A DNA stretch of 64,000 nt from Lentisphaerota bacterium. GTDB taxonomy: Bacteria; Verrucomicrobiota; Lentisphaeria; Victivallales; Victivallaceae. Both the position numbers and the translations under genes were made by a program. Of this stretch, positions 8,989 through 17,070 are shown one piece after another; position 1 is the first letter of the stretch; each line of letters opens with the position of its first letter. A model generated the notes under the pieces. The model made no database searches, was not told the origin of the DNA, and saw nothing but the letters and a program-made list of their open reading frames with translations. The stretch is from positions 29,672 to 93,671 of the forward strand of contig SUWF01000005.1 in NCBI GenBank assembly GCA_015061575.1, given 5' to 3'.

Positions 8989-10128
8989 ATGCGTTTCAAA
9001 CAATACGGCAGTACCGGGTTGAAAGTTTCTGCCATCGGCTTTGGCGGTATGAGATTCGATATGTCGCAGGATGCAGCCAAACATGTTGACCTGATAAAAT
9101 ATGCGTTCAGCAAAGGCATAAATTATTTTGATACCGCTCCGGGGTATTGCGATGACCAAAGCGAGATATTTTTCGGTAAAGCGTTATCAGCGCTGCCCCG
9201 GCAGGAAATCGTAGTTTCCACCAAGCTCATGCCTGCTCATATCAAAACCAAAGCCGAAGCCCTCGACCACATCAAGCGTTCCTGCGACCGGCTGCAGACC
9301 GACTATATTGATATATTTCATGCGTGGAATTTCCGCACGTTGGAGCAGTACAACGACTGCATCCGCCCGGATGGTCTGTACGAAGCTATGCTGCAGGCTA
9401 AAGCAGACGGTTTGATCAAACATCTGGCTTTTTCCACGCATCTGACCGGCAACAAAGCTGCCGAAGTAGTTGAATCCGGCCGTTTTGAGGGGGTATTGCT
9501 GGGCTTGAACATAATGAATTTTCCGTACCGGATGGCAGCTGTATCTGCCGCCCGGAGCCGTGGCATGGGCATTGTAGCGATGAATTCACTCTACGGCGGC
9601 TTGATTCCGCAGCATGAAGATAAATTTGCCTTTATCGCCCGCAACGGCGAATCCCCGACGATGGCGGCGCTGCGCTTTGCCGCCGGACTGGAATTGCTGG
9701 ACGTGGCATTAAACGGTTTTACGACCATTGAACACATCAACATGGCCTGTCAGGCAGCCGACACTGCAGAAATCATCACCCAAGAACATTTGCCGGAATA
9801 TGAAAAACTCATCGGCAGCGGACTTGAAGGTTTCTGCACCGGCTGTGGTTATTGCAAAGCCTGTCCGATGAAAATTTCGGTACCGGTATTGATGCAGTTT
9901 TACAACACCAAACTGCTGGAAAATGCCGACGATGCCGCCATGACCGAAAAACTCAAAGTCAACCGCATCTGGGGCATCCTGCCGGAAAATCAAATCTCGC
10001 CCAAGGCATGTATCAATTGCCGCTATTGCGAAAAAAGCTGCACCCAGCATCTGCCGATAACTCAGCGCTTGCGGGAAATCGCCAACTGGGAGGCCGCCGC
10101 CGATCAAATCAGCGGGGAAGAAAAATGA
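8989..10128 (+). CDS. Aldo/keto reductase with C-terminal 4Fe-4S region
   Basis: This 379-residue oxidoreductase has an N-terminal aldo-keto reductase barrel (about 1-265) with the usual Asp (YFDTAP), Tyr, Lys (STKL) and His (DIFHAWN) residues. Its C-terminal ferredoxin-like part has two cysteine groups: CTGCGYCKACP (about 284-294) and CINCRYCEKSC (about 344-354). This architecture is known for bacterial and archaeal reductases annotated as 4Fe-4S aldo/keto reductases. It is cytoplasmic and the substrate is unknown. Its stop codon overlaps the start of the kinase gene that follows (ATGA), which implies coupled translation. Confidence 0.85.
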   Translation: MRFKQYGSTGLKVSAIGFGGMRFDMSQDAAKHVDLIKYAFSKGINYFDTAPGYCDDQSEIFFGKALSALPRQEIVVSTKLMPAHIKTKAEALDHIKRSCDRLQTDYIDIFHAWNFRTLEQYNDCIRPDGLYEAMLQAKADGLIKHLAFSTHLTGNKAAEVVESGRFEGVLLGLNIMNFPYRMAAVSAARSRGMGIVAMNSLYGGLIPQHEDKFAFIARNGESPTMAALRFAAGLELLDVALNGFTTIEHINMACQAADTAEIITQEHLPEYEKLIGSGLEGFCTGCGYCKACPMKISVPVLMQFYNTKLLENADDAAMTEKLKVNRIWGILPENQISPKACINCRYCEKSCTQHLPITQRLREIANWEAAADQISGEEK

Positions 10129-11066
10129 TCTACACCTGTGCGCATTGCTTAAATCAGTTTGATACGCTGCAGGATGATTTGACCGGAGGGATCTGTCCGG
10201 CTTGCCAGCAGCGTTTTCCGGGCATGTTTGCCGGATATACCGTTCGGGATTTTAATGTTATCGGCGAATTGGCCAGAGGCGCCAACGGCGTGGTTTATGT
10301 AGCACAACAGCCGTTGCTGCGGCGCGATGTTGCTCTGAAATTGATTCTGCACGAGCTGAGTTCATCGCAGGAAAATATCGAAAACTTTTTTGCCGAAGCC
10401 CGGGCTGCCGCCCGCATTGCCCACCCCAATATAGTGCAGGCGCTTGCCGCCGGAGTGGACGATAAAGGAGTGTGTTTTTTTGCCATGGAACTGGTGGAAG
10501 GTGAAACACTGGAGCATAAACTTGATAATTTCGGTGCATTGGACTTTGCCGAAGCCCTGCACATCGGCGCCCGCATCTCCGAAGCAATGGCCTACGCATG
10601 GCGGCGAACCAAACTGGTGCACGGCGATATAAAACCCGCCAATATTCTGCTGACCAAAGACGGCGAACCCAAATTGGCCGACTTGGGACAGGCTCATTTC
10701 GGCAACGAATTGACCGACGTTGAGTCGCTTATGGCTACCCCGCTCTATGTTCCGCCCGAACTGGTGCGCGGCGAATACGACAAAATCAGCGCACAAACCG
10801 ATATATACAGCTTCGGTGCCATGCTCTACGAATTATTTGTCGGCGAACCGCCGTTTTTTTCGCTGGATATGGATGAAGTACTGCAAATGCAGCTGAACGA
10901 TAAACCGCAAACATTAAAATCACGACTCGGATTCTTCGACGAAAAGCTCTCTGACTTCGTAGATTCAATGCTGGCCAAAAGCCAGGACCTCAGACCGGAC
11001 AACTGGTACGAAGTGGCCGAGTTTCTGCGTAAAATGGAATTGCGGACCAAATTGAAAAATCAATAA
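10125..11066 (+). CDS. Ser/Thr protein kinase with N-terminal zinc ribbon
   Basis: This 313-residue Hanks-type kinase has four cysteines at 5, 8, 24 and 27 forming a probable zinc ribbon, then a kinase fold. The glycine loop is GELARGANGVVY (47-58), the ATP lysine is Lys72, the catalytic loop is HGDIKPAN (166-173) in place of HRD, and the metal loop is DLG (186-188) in place of DFG. The activation segment reads TPLYVPPE. There is no membrane helix and no PASTA or sensor domain, so the kinase is soluble. The ATG overlaps the stop of the Fe-S reductase by four bases. A role linked to redox state is possible but only inferred from that coupling. Confidence 0.88.
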   Translation: MIYTCAHCLNQFDTLQDDLTGGICPACQQRFPGMFAGYTVRDFNVIGELARGANGVVYVAQQPLLRRDVALKLILHELSSSQENIENFFAEARAAARIAHPNIVQALAAGVDDKGVCFFAMELVEGETLEHKLDNFGALDFAEALHIGARISEAMAYAWRRTKLVHGDIKPANILLTKDGEPKLADLGQAHFGNELTDVESLMATPLYVPPELVRGEYDKISAQTDIYSFGAMLYELFVGEPPFFSLDMDEVLQMQLNDKPQTLKSRLGFFDEKLSDFVDSMLAKSQDLRPDNWYEVAEFLRKMELRTKLKNQ

Positions 11067-11164
11067 AAAAACTTTTTTTGCATTTTTTTTGATTCTGATG
11101 CAACAACACACACTCAAATAGCGTCAAATACAGCGGATCCCCCATTGGATTCCCATCCCGTAAA

Positions 11165-11201
11165 ACCGGCCCGGAACGGTGCAACGCCGTCCCGGGCCGG
11201 T
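11165..11201 (+). terminator. Strong GC hairpin, probable terminator after the kinase gene
   Basis: A 10-base stem, ACCGGCCCGG (11165-11174) with CCGGGCCGGT (11192-11201), extends inward. CCTCTTT follows it, a weak T-run. It lies about 100 bases past the kinase stop codon. Confidence 0.55.
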
Positions 11202-11228
11202 CCTCTTTAAAAAAAAGCCCGGCGGCTT

Positions 11229-11258
11229 CGTACATTTCCGTACCTATCCGTACTACTC
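11229..11258. repeat. Three 10-base repeats related to the array at 1-40
   Basis: Units CGTACATTTC, CGTACCTATC and CGTACTACTC follow one another. The motif GCGTGAGCCTTAC follows at 11268-11280; a near copy (GCGTGCGCCTTAC) follows the array at 1-40. The element lies in a noncoding stretch between the kinase terminator and the hom promoter. Confidence 0.5.
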
Positions 11259-11409
11259 ACCCCACAAGCGTGAGCCTTACCTGTGCCCGGAGCTCGCCAC
11301 AACTTGCTCATCACCGGAGTTTCATGGCTGTACTGCAGTAATTCTTCTCCAGTTTCTCAGCAAAACAATCCTAAAGTGTAAAAAAATGTAAAAAAAACGC
11401 TTTGTTTAC

Positions 11410-11438
11410 TTTCCTTTAAGCGATTTATGGAGTATATT
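11410..11438 (+). promoter_or_regulatory. Possible promoter for hom-lysC
   Basis: TATATT at 11433-11438 is a good -10. The matching -35 (TTTCCT, 17-base spacer) is poor. No leader peptide or attenuator was seen in the 50 bases before the hom start codon. Confidence 0.35.
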
Positions 11439-11490
11439 ATTGGGATTGCATTTTTCAGTAAAAAACTATTAAATAAAACAGGATGTTAAA

Positions 11491-12783
11491 ATGGGAAAAG
11501 TCGTCAAAGTCGGGATCATCGGATTCGGTACCGTCGGTGCCGGTGCAGCAGAAAATCTGCTCAAGAATCATGATGTCATTCTGGAACGCTCCGGCGTGGA
11601 TGTGCAACTGGTCAAAATCGCAGATAAAGATATTACTACTGACCGGGGTGTTCAGGTTCCCGCCAGTTTGCTTACGACCAATGTCGATGAATTGATCGCT
11701 GAAGCGGATATCGTGGTCGAACTTATCGGCGGAACCACCATCGCCGGGGATTTTATTCTTAAAGCCCTCAATGCCGGTAAAGCAGTGGTCACCGCTAATA
11801 AAGCTTTGCTCGCCACCCGGGGAGCAGAACTCTTTGCCGCTGCCGAAAAGAACAATTGTGACCTCTATTACGAAGCCAGCGTTGCCGGTGGTATTCCGGT
11901 GATCAAAGCTTTGCGTGAAGGCTTGGTTTCCAACAAGATCCAGCGCATGTACGGTATCATGAACGGTACCTGCAACTACATTCTTACCCGCATGGAAGCT
12001 GAAGGCGCCGCCTTTGAACCGGTGCTGAAAGATGCTCAGGCGCTCGGTTATGCCGAAGCGAATCCCTCGCTGGACGTCGATGGTTTTGATACCGCCCACA
12101 AAGCGGCCATTCTGGCCGGTCTGGCTTATGGCAAATGGTTCGGTCTGGAAGCGGTTTCTGTGGAAGGTATCCGCAATATCACTGAATTGGATATGACCAT
12201 GGCCGCTCAGCTCGGTTACCGCTTCAAACTGCTGGCGGTAATCAAAAATATTGCCGGTGCGGTGCAGATTTCGGTTGCCCCCACTTTGATTCCCGCCAAC
12301 TCCATGCTCGGAGCTATTTCCGGCGTGTTCAACGGCGTGATGATCGAAGGCGATACCGTTGGCCAGACGCTGTTCTACGGCCGGGGTGCCGGACGGGATG
12401 CCACGGCCAGCGCTGTGGTTGCTGACGTAACAGATGTGGCAATGAATATTGCCAACAACTGTGTGCGCCGGGTGCCCGCTTTCCGGGCCGGAAAAAATGA
12501 TGTGCCGCTGGTCAAGATCGAAGATGTCACCAACCGTTTCTATCTGCGCTTGACCGTCAAGGAACAAACTGGCGTGATGGCCGCTGTAACAGAAGTGCTG
12601 GCCCAATATCAGATCAGTATTTCCAGTTTGATGCAGCCCGAAGGCAGCAGCGGCGATCAGGTTCCGCTGCTGATCGTAACCCACGCCACCAAAGAAGTCG
12701 CCATGCAGCAGGCGATCAAAGAAATCGCCCAATTGGATTGTGTATGCGGCGATGTAAATATGTTCAGAATAGAGGATATCTGA
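11491..12783 (+). CDS. hom: Homoserine dehydrogenase
   Basis: This 430-residue enzyme reduces aspartate semialdehyde to homoserine on the way to threonine and methionine. It has a nucleotide-binding motif GFGTVGAG (11-18), the segment TANKALLA, the family signature with GIMNGTCNYIL near residue 155, and the catalytic region around SLDVDGFDTAHKAAI. A C-terminal ACT domain (about 350-425, starting YLRLTVKEQTGVMAAVTEVL) suggests feedback control by an amino acid. The aspartate kinase gene follows after 4 bases. The length is usual for the monofunctional enzyme. Confidence 0.95.
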   Translation: MGKVVKVGIIGFGTVGAGAAENLLKNHDVILERSGVDVQLVKIADKDITTDRGVQVPASLLTTNVDELIAEADIVVELIGGTTIAGDFILKALNAGKAVVTANKALLATRGAELFAAAEKNNCDLYYEASVAGGIPVIKALREGLVSNKIQRMYGIMNGTCNYILTRMEAEGAAFEPVLKDAQALGYAEANPSLDVDGFDTAHKAAILAGLAYGKWFGLEAVSVEGIRNITELDMTMAAQLGYRFKLLAVIKNIAGAVQISVAPTLIPANSMLGAISGVFNGVMIEGDTVGQTLFYGRGAGRDATASAVVADVTDVAMNIANNCVRRVPAFRAGKNDVPLVKIEDVTNRFYLRLTVKEQTGVMAAVTEVLAQYQISISSLMQPEGSSGDQVPLLIVTHATKEVAMQQAIKEIAQLDCVCGDVNMFRIEDI

Positions 12784-12787
12784 TTTT

Positions 12788-14200
12788 ATGGCTAACAAAC
12801 ATACTGTTGAAAAAATCGGCGGAACTTCCATGAGCCGCTTCGGCGAACTTATGGACAACATCCTGATCGGCAAGCGCAGCGGCGCAGAACTTTACAACCG
12901 TATTTTTGTGGTTTCGGCCTACGGCGGGATCACCAATTTGCTGTTGGAAGATAAGAAAACCGGTGCGCCCGGCATCTACGGGCTTTTTGCAGCCAATAAC
13001 AGCGATTGGGAGCTGAAACTGGCCGAAACCCGCAACCGGATGCTCGAGTACAACCACTCGTTTGCAGAACTGGGTCTGGACTTGACTGTAGCAGACAACT
13101 TTGTCAATGAACGCATGGACGGCATCCGCGACAGCTTGCGCAACATACTCAAGCTCAAAACTTACGGCCACTTTAAGCCGGAAGATTATCTGCCGGCCAC
13201 CCGGGAATTTCTCAGCGCAGTCGGCGAAGCACACAGTGCGTTCAACGCCGTGGAGATCCTGCGCAAACACAATGTCAATGCCGTCTTCATCGACCTCTCC
13301 GGCTGGAAGGAAAATGAAACCGAAAGCATTGAAGAAAATATTTCCCGCCATCTGAAAGGATTGAATTTTGCCGAATGTATGCCGATCGTTACCGGCTATG
13401 TCAAATGTGCCGGCGGCATCATGAACCGGTTTGACCGGGGCTACAGCGAAATAACTTTCAGCAAACTGGCAGTCGTGACCCAGGCTTGCGAAGGGATCAT
13501 CCACAAAGAATTCCACCTTTCCACCGGCGATCCCAAACTCATGGGTGCCGACCGGGTGCGCACCATTGGTCACACCAACTTCGATATTGCCGACCAGCTG
13601 GCGGATATGGCGATGGAAGCCATCCACCCCAAGGCCTCCAAAGAAATGGAACGCAACGGCATCAGCATCCGGGTAAAGAACGCGTTCGACCCCGAACACC
13701 CCGGCACGTTGATCAGCAGCGATTATGTATCGCCCACGCCGCGCATTGATATGATCTGCGGCCGCAGTGATGTGTTGGCGATCGAAATTTTTGATTCAGA
13801 AATGGTCGGTCAGAGCGGATACGATCACCGGATCACCGAAATCCTTTCCCGCCACAAGATCAGTTACATTGCCAAAAACACCAATGCCAACACCATTACG
13901 CATTATGTGTCGGAAAAAAATTCCACCTTGCAGGCGTGCCTGGATGAGTTGGAACAAACTTTCAGCGAAAGTGCCCACATCCATCTGCGTCAGGTAGCGA
14001 TCATCGGAGTGATCGGCAGCAATATGAAGATCCCGGGCTTCCTGGCCAAAGCCGCCATGGCGTTGTCGGATGCCAATATCAACGTGCTGGCGCTGGATCA
14101 GTGTATGCGGCAGGTGAATATGCAGTTCATTGTTGAACGCGATGATTTCCAGCAGGCGCAGATCGCACTGCACCGCAAGCTGGTGGAAAATATTGACTGA
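12788..14200 (+). CDS. Aspartate kinase
   Basis: This 470-residue enzyme phosphorylates aspartate, the first step toward lysine, threonine and methionine. The N-terminal substrate motif is KIGGTSMSRF (9-18) instead of the common KFGGTS. The catalytic domain contains FVVSAYGGITN and GRGYSEIT-like (DRGYSEITFS) segments. ACT repeats lie at the C-terminus (SDVLAIEIFDSE, VAIIGVIGSNM). The N-terminus, with its KIGGTSMSRF and FVVSAY.GITNLLLE pattern, recalls the aspartokinases found in ectoine gene clusters (Ask_Ect). No ectoine genes are here; the gene instead pairs with hom, so a general role in aspartate-family synthesis is likely. Confidence 0.92.
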   Translation: MANKHTVEKIGGTSMSRFGELMDNILIGKRSGAELYNRIFVVSAYGGITNLLLEDKKTGAPGIYGLFAANNSDWELKLAETRNRMLEYNHSFAELGLDLTVADNFVNERMDGIRDSLRNILKLKTYGHFKPEDYLPATREFLSAVGEAHSAFNAVEILRKHNVNAVFIDLSGWKENETESIEENISRHLKGLNFAECMPIVTGYVKCAGGIMNRFDRGYSEITFSKLAVVTQACEGIIHKEFHLSTGDPKLMGADRVRTIGHTNFDIADQLADMAMEAIHPKASKEMERNGISIRVKNAFDPEHPGTLISSDYVSPTPRIDMICGRSDVLAIEIFDSEMVGQSGYDHRITEILSRHKISYIAKNTNANTITHYVSEKNSTLQACLDELEQTFSESAHIHLRQVAIIGVIGSNMKIPGFLAKAAMALSDANINVLALDQCMRQVNMQFIVERDDFQQAQIALHRKLVENID

Positions 14201-14216
14201 AACATCGGACAAGGCA

Positions 14217-14939
14217 ATGAGTGAGTATCTGGCAAAATTCATTGCCCGCTGCGGAGCGGCCGCCCGCCGCAAAGCAGCCGAATTAGTCAAAAATGGCCAG
14301 GTAAAGGTCAATGGCCGGGTCGTAACTGACCCGGCTTTTTCTGTGGCTGACAATGTTGATGTGGTAATGTTGGATGGAACAATATTACAGCTGCCGCAGC
14401 GAAAATACTACATCATGCTCAACAAGCCGCGGGGATACACCACCAGTCATGCGGATAAACACGCTGAGCATCTGGCTGTTGAATTGATCGACTGTCCGGA
14501 GGCACAGCGGCTGGTGCCCGCCGGCCGGCTGGACCGGGACAGCGAAGGCTTGCTGATATTTTCCAACGATGGTGATTTTATTCATCATCTGGCCCACCCC
14601 CGCTATGAAGTGCATAAACTTTATATGGTTACAGCCAGTATGCCATTGACCGCAGCGCATATCAAGCGCATGCAAAATGGCATATTGGATCATGGCGAAA
14701 AACTGCATGCGTTGCAGGTAACGCCCTGTAATGAAGCAAAAAACACCTATCTGATCAAGCTCAATGAGGGCAAAAAGCGGGAGATCCGGCGGATGCTCAA
14801 AGCGTGTGGAGCCGAAACCTTGCAGCTCCGCCGCATTGCCATGGGTTCCCTGCAGCTGGGCGAGCTGGCGCCGGGGAAATGGCGGGAGCTGACTCCCGGA
14901 GAAGTGGCCGCCTTGCTCAAAGACGGCACTTGCCAATAA
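14217..14939 (+). CDS. RsuA/RluB-family pseudouridine synthase
   Basis: This 240-residue enzyme isomerises a uridine in ribosomal RNA. It has an N-terminal S4 RNA-binding domain (about 1-60) and a catalytic domain with PAGRLDRDSEGLLIFSNDG (about 102-120), where the Asp in GRLDRDS is catalytic. The family tail motif EGKKREIRRM lies near 195. The start is ATG 14217, 17 bases after the lysC stop. An open frame from 14130 overlaps the aspartate kinase gene and is not used. RluB, RluE, RluF and RsuA cannot be separated by eye, so the target base is left open. Confidence 0.9.
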   Translation: MSEYLAKFIARCGAAARRKAAELVKNGQVKVNGRVVTDPAFSVADNVDVVMLDGTILQLPQRKYYIMLNKPRGYTTSHADKHAEHLAVELIDCPEAQRLVPAGRLDRDSEGLLIFSNDGDFIHHLAHPRYEVHKLYMVTASMPLTAAHIKRMQNGILDHGEKLHALQVTPCNEAKNTYLIKLNEGKKREIRRMLKACGAETLQLRRIAMGSLQLGELAPGKWRELTPGEVAALLKDGTCQ

Positions 14940-14942
14940 ACT

Positions 14943-17066
14943 TTACTTCAACGGCCCCAGTTTGGGATGGACAGTCACCACCCGGTTGGTGCCCAACCGA
15001 CGCACGGCCAGCTGCAAGGCAGCCCCCTGCCGGACGCATTGCTTGAAGTCATTCGCCGAAAAAACCGGTTTATCGTTGACCGCCACGATGATTTCAAACG
15101 GTTTCAGCCCGGCGGTGGCAGCCGGACTGCCGGCAGATATATTGCCCACGATCACGCCCGGCGCAACTTTATCCATCCGGAAATAGCGGCGCACTTCAAA
15201 GGTCAGATCCCTTACTTCGATCCCCAGCGACGGCGATTGGTAAGCCGGAGCGATCTCAAAGTAAGTAGGAGCAGCTTGGATCTGCCAGTTTTTGCGGAAC
15301 AATTTACCTTTATGTATGCCGATAAGCTCCACTTTCTGCCCGATGCCGATAGCGGTCAGCAAATTATTCAATGGAGTTTTGATCCCCCGCCACGGTTCCG
15401 GAATTTCCGAAAAATACATTTCCGCTATGGAATCCAGCTGTTCCCACGGAAACTGCCGTTCCTGCGGATAAGCAAATTTTTTGCCGGTCAAACTTATGGG
15501 ACCGCCGACCGGCGGAATTATTTTCAGCAGCACATCCCCGGGCTGCAGTTTAAGCGCAGCTCCCGGCGAATCTGCAAACACATAAGTCACAAGCAACCCT
15601 TCGCTGCCCTTGTTCGTCAAATGCTCCATATTCAAGGATTTAGCCAACTCCCGGGTCATAGGCTGATACTCCACACCCGGAAAAGCAACCCCATCTGCCG
15701 GATTGCTCAATTTTTCCGGCGGCAAAATTTTGCCCGGAGTATTCAAAAGTTTTTCCAGTGCTCCGGCACCGAGCAGCGGCCACCGGCGGCCATATTGATA
15801 AGCACTTACATTGATATTCAACCCCAGCAAGCTGCCCTGCAGTGTAAAAGCCAGATCTGCAACCATATTGTTTTTCAACGTCATGCCGCAATCTGCGCCA
15901 TCCAAACCGGCAACAACTCCGCCTAAAATATCACTGTAAAGTTTTATATCCAACGATTTGGAGTAAGCTGTAACAGCTGCGCTCCAGATCATCAACCCAA
16001 AATTTTCATGCAGGGATGCAATACTGTAAGCTATCGGCGGCAAAACCACATTGTCTGGCAGCTCCAACTCCACGCAGCAATAATCCTTGAGCATATTTTT
16101 GATCGCACCGGGTATATCTTTGTCGGGAGCATGGACAATTACTTTATCGATCAGCCCGTTAAGCTTGGCAGAAGTCGCAAGCGGCATGATCAAGCGGTTG
16201 TCAGGCAGTTTTAATACATAGCTGTACACTTCCCGCAATGGCTCCACCCCCTGCAAACGTTCCCGTCGGGAAAGCGTCCAGCTTTTGAAATATACCGTCA
16301 CCGGCCAGATGCTCTGCCGGAGATGTTTTGCCAGCTGCCCACGCTGCCGGGCAAAAGCTTGAGCAGCAATTCCCTGCCAGGATGTCCACGGCGTGTTCCA
16401 TTGCGTTTGATTGATCGTTTCGTTGCTGTTGGTCAAAACAGCCGCCACCTTGCCTTGACTGTTTACGATCACCGAATTGCCCGGGATCATATACGAATAA
16501 CGATCCGGAGCATAGAAATGCACTGCCCGCTCCCGGCTGAACGGCTGCAGCCGGGCGACCCAGCGTCCGTTTTCCATGATGCGGCTGTAAGCAAAAAGTT
16601 CGCCGGACAGCTCGGGGGTAAACTCCATCACCCGGCTGCCGGGCAATGGCTCACGCAGCTGCAGCAGTACTGCGCCCTGCTCCGGATAGACCGTTTTTAC
16701 GCTGGCCGCAGCAGATTGCCCCCGATATTGTATCTGCAAATTTTTCACTCCGTCAGCATCAATAAAAATATCCGGCGCCAACACCAGATCATTGCCCACC
16801 ATATACCCCGTGACCCGTAACGGCTGGCGGTTTTCCAGCAAGCGCCCCAAATCCTGATCATGAAACACGCTGCAGGCGGCACAATAGATACCAACTGCCG
16901 CCGGAGGATTGCCGAATTTGTCATATTGCAGATCGTAAACGACTTCCACCAATTCCCCATCCAGCGTTTTTTCCAACTTCTTTATATCCGGCAGCTGGGC
17001 CCCCAGCGTACCGCCGCACCCCAAACCAAGTACAGCAACAAGCAAAAAAAGTATCTTTTTCATCAT
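14943..17066 (-). CDS. Secreted PDZ protein with a degenerate trypsin-like domain
   Basis: This 707-residue exported protein has a signal peptide (1-23) and two C-terminal PDZ domains (near 470-540 and 620-700; SPAATAGLKPFEIIVAVND). The N-terminal part (about 40-215) looks like an HtrA protease domain without its triad. VLAPDIF (95-101) sits where the active-site His motif is expected, GAVLLQL (131-137) where the Asp is expected, and PGNSVIVNSQGKV (195-207) in place of PGNSGGP. It begins 4 bases after the true HtrA-like gene, so both are made from one message. It may be a non-catalytic partner or substrate receptor in the envelope. This reading rests on motif comparison and is inference. Confidence 0.6.
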   Translation of the reverse strand: MMKKILFLLVAVLGLGCGGTLGAQLPDIKKLEKTLDGELVEVVYDLQYDKFGNPPAAVGIYCAACSVFHDQDLGRLLENRQPLRVTGYMVGNDLVLAPDIFIDADGVKNLQIQYRGQSAAASVKTVYPEQGAVLLQLREPLPGSRVMEFTPELSGELFAYSRIMENGRWVARLQPFSRERAVHFYAPDRYSYMIPGNSVIVNSQGKVAAVLTNSNETINQTQWNTPWTSWQGIAAQAFARQRGQLAKHLRQSIWPVTVYFKSWTLSRRERLQGVEPLREVYSYVLKLPDNRLIMPLATSAKLNGLIDKVIVHAPDKDIPGAIKNMLKDYCCVELELPDNVVLPPIAYSIASLHENFGLMIWSAAVTAYSKSLDIKLYSDILGGVVAGLDGADCGMTLKNNMVADLAFTLQGSLLGLNINVSAYQYGRRWPLLGAGALEKLLNTPGKILPPEKLSNPADGVAFPGVEYQPMTRELAKSLNMEHLTNKGSEGLLVTYVFADSPGAALKLQPGDVLLKIIPPVGGPISLTGKKFAYPQERQFPWEQLDSIAEMYFSEIPEPWRGIKTPLNNLLTAIGIGQKVELIGIHKGKLFRKNWQIQAAPTYFEIAPAYQSPSLGIEVRDLTFEVRRYFRMDKVAPGVIVGNISAGSPAATAGLKPFEIIVAVNDKPVFSANDFKQCVRQGAALQLAVRRLGTNRVVTVHPKLGPLK

Positions 17067-17070
17067 CCAA

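Noticed and set aside
11179..11391. 70-codon frame between the kinase gene and hom
   Set aside because: It begins inside the terminator hairpin and runs through the 10-base repeats; no ribosome site and no protein pattern.
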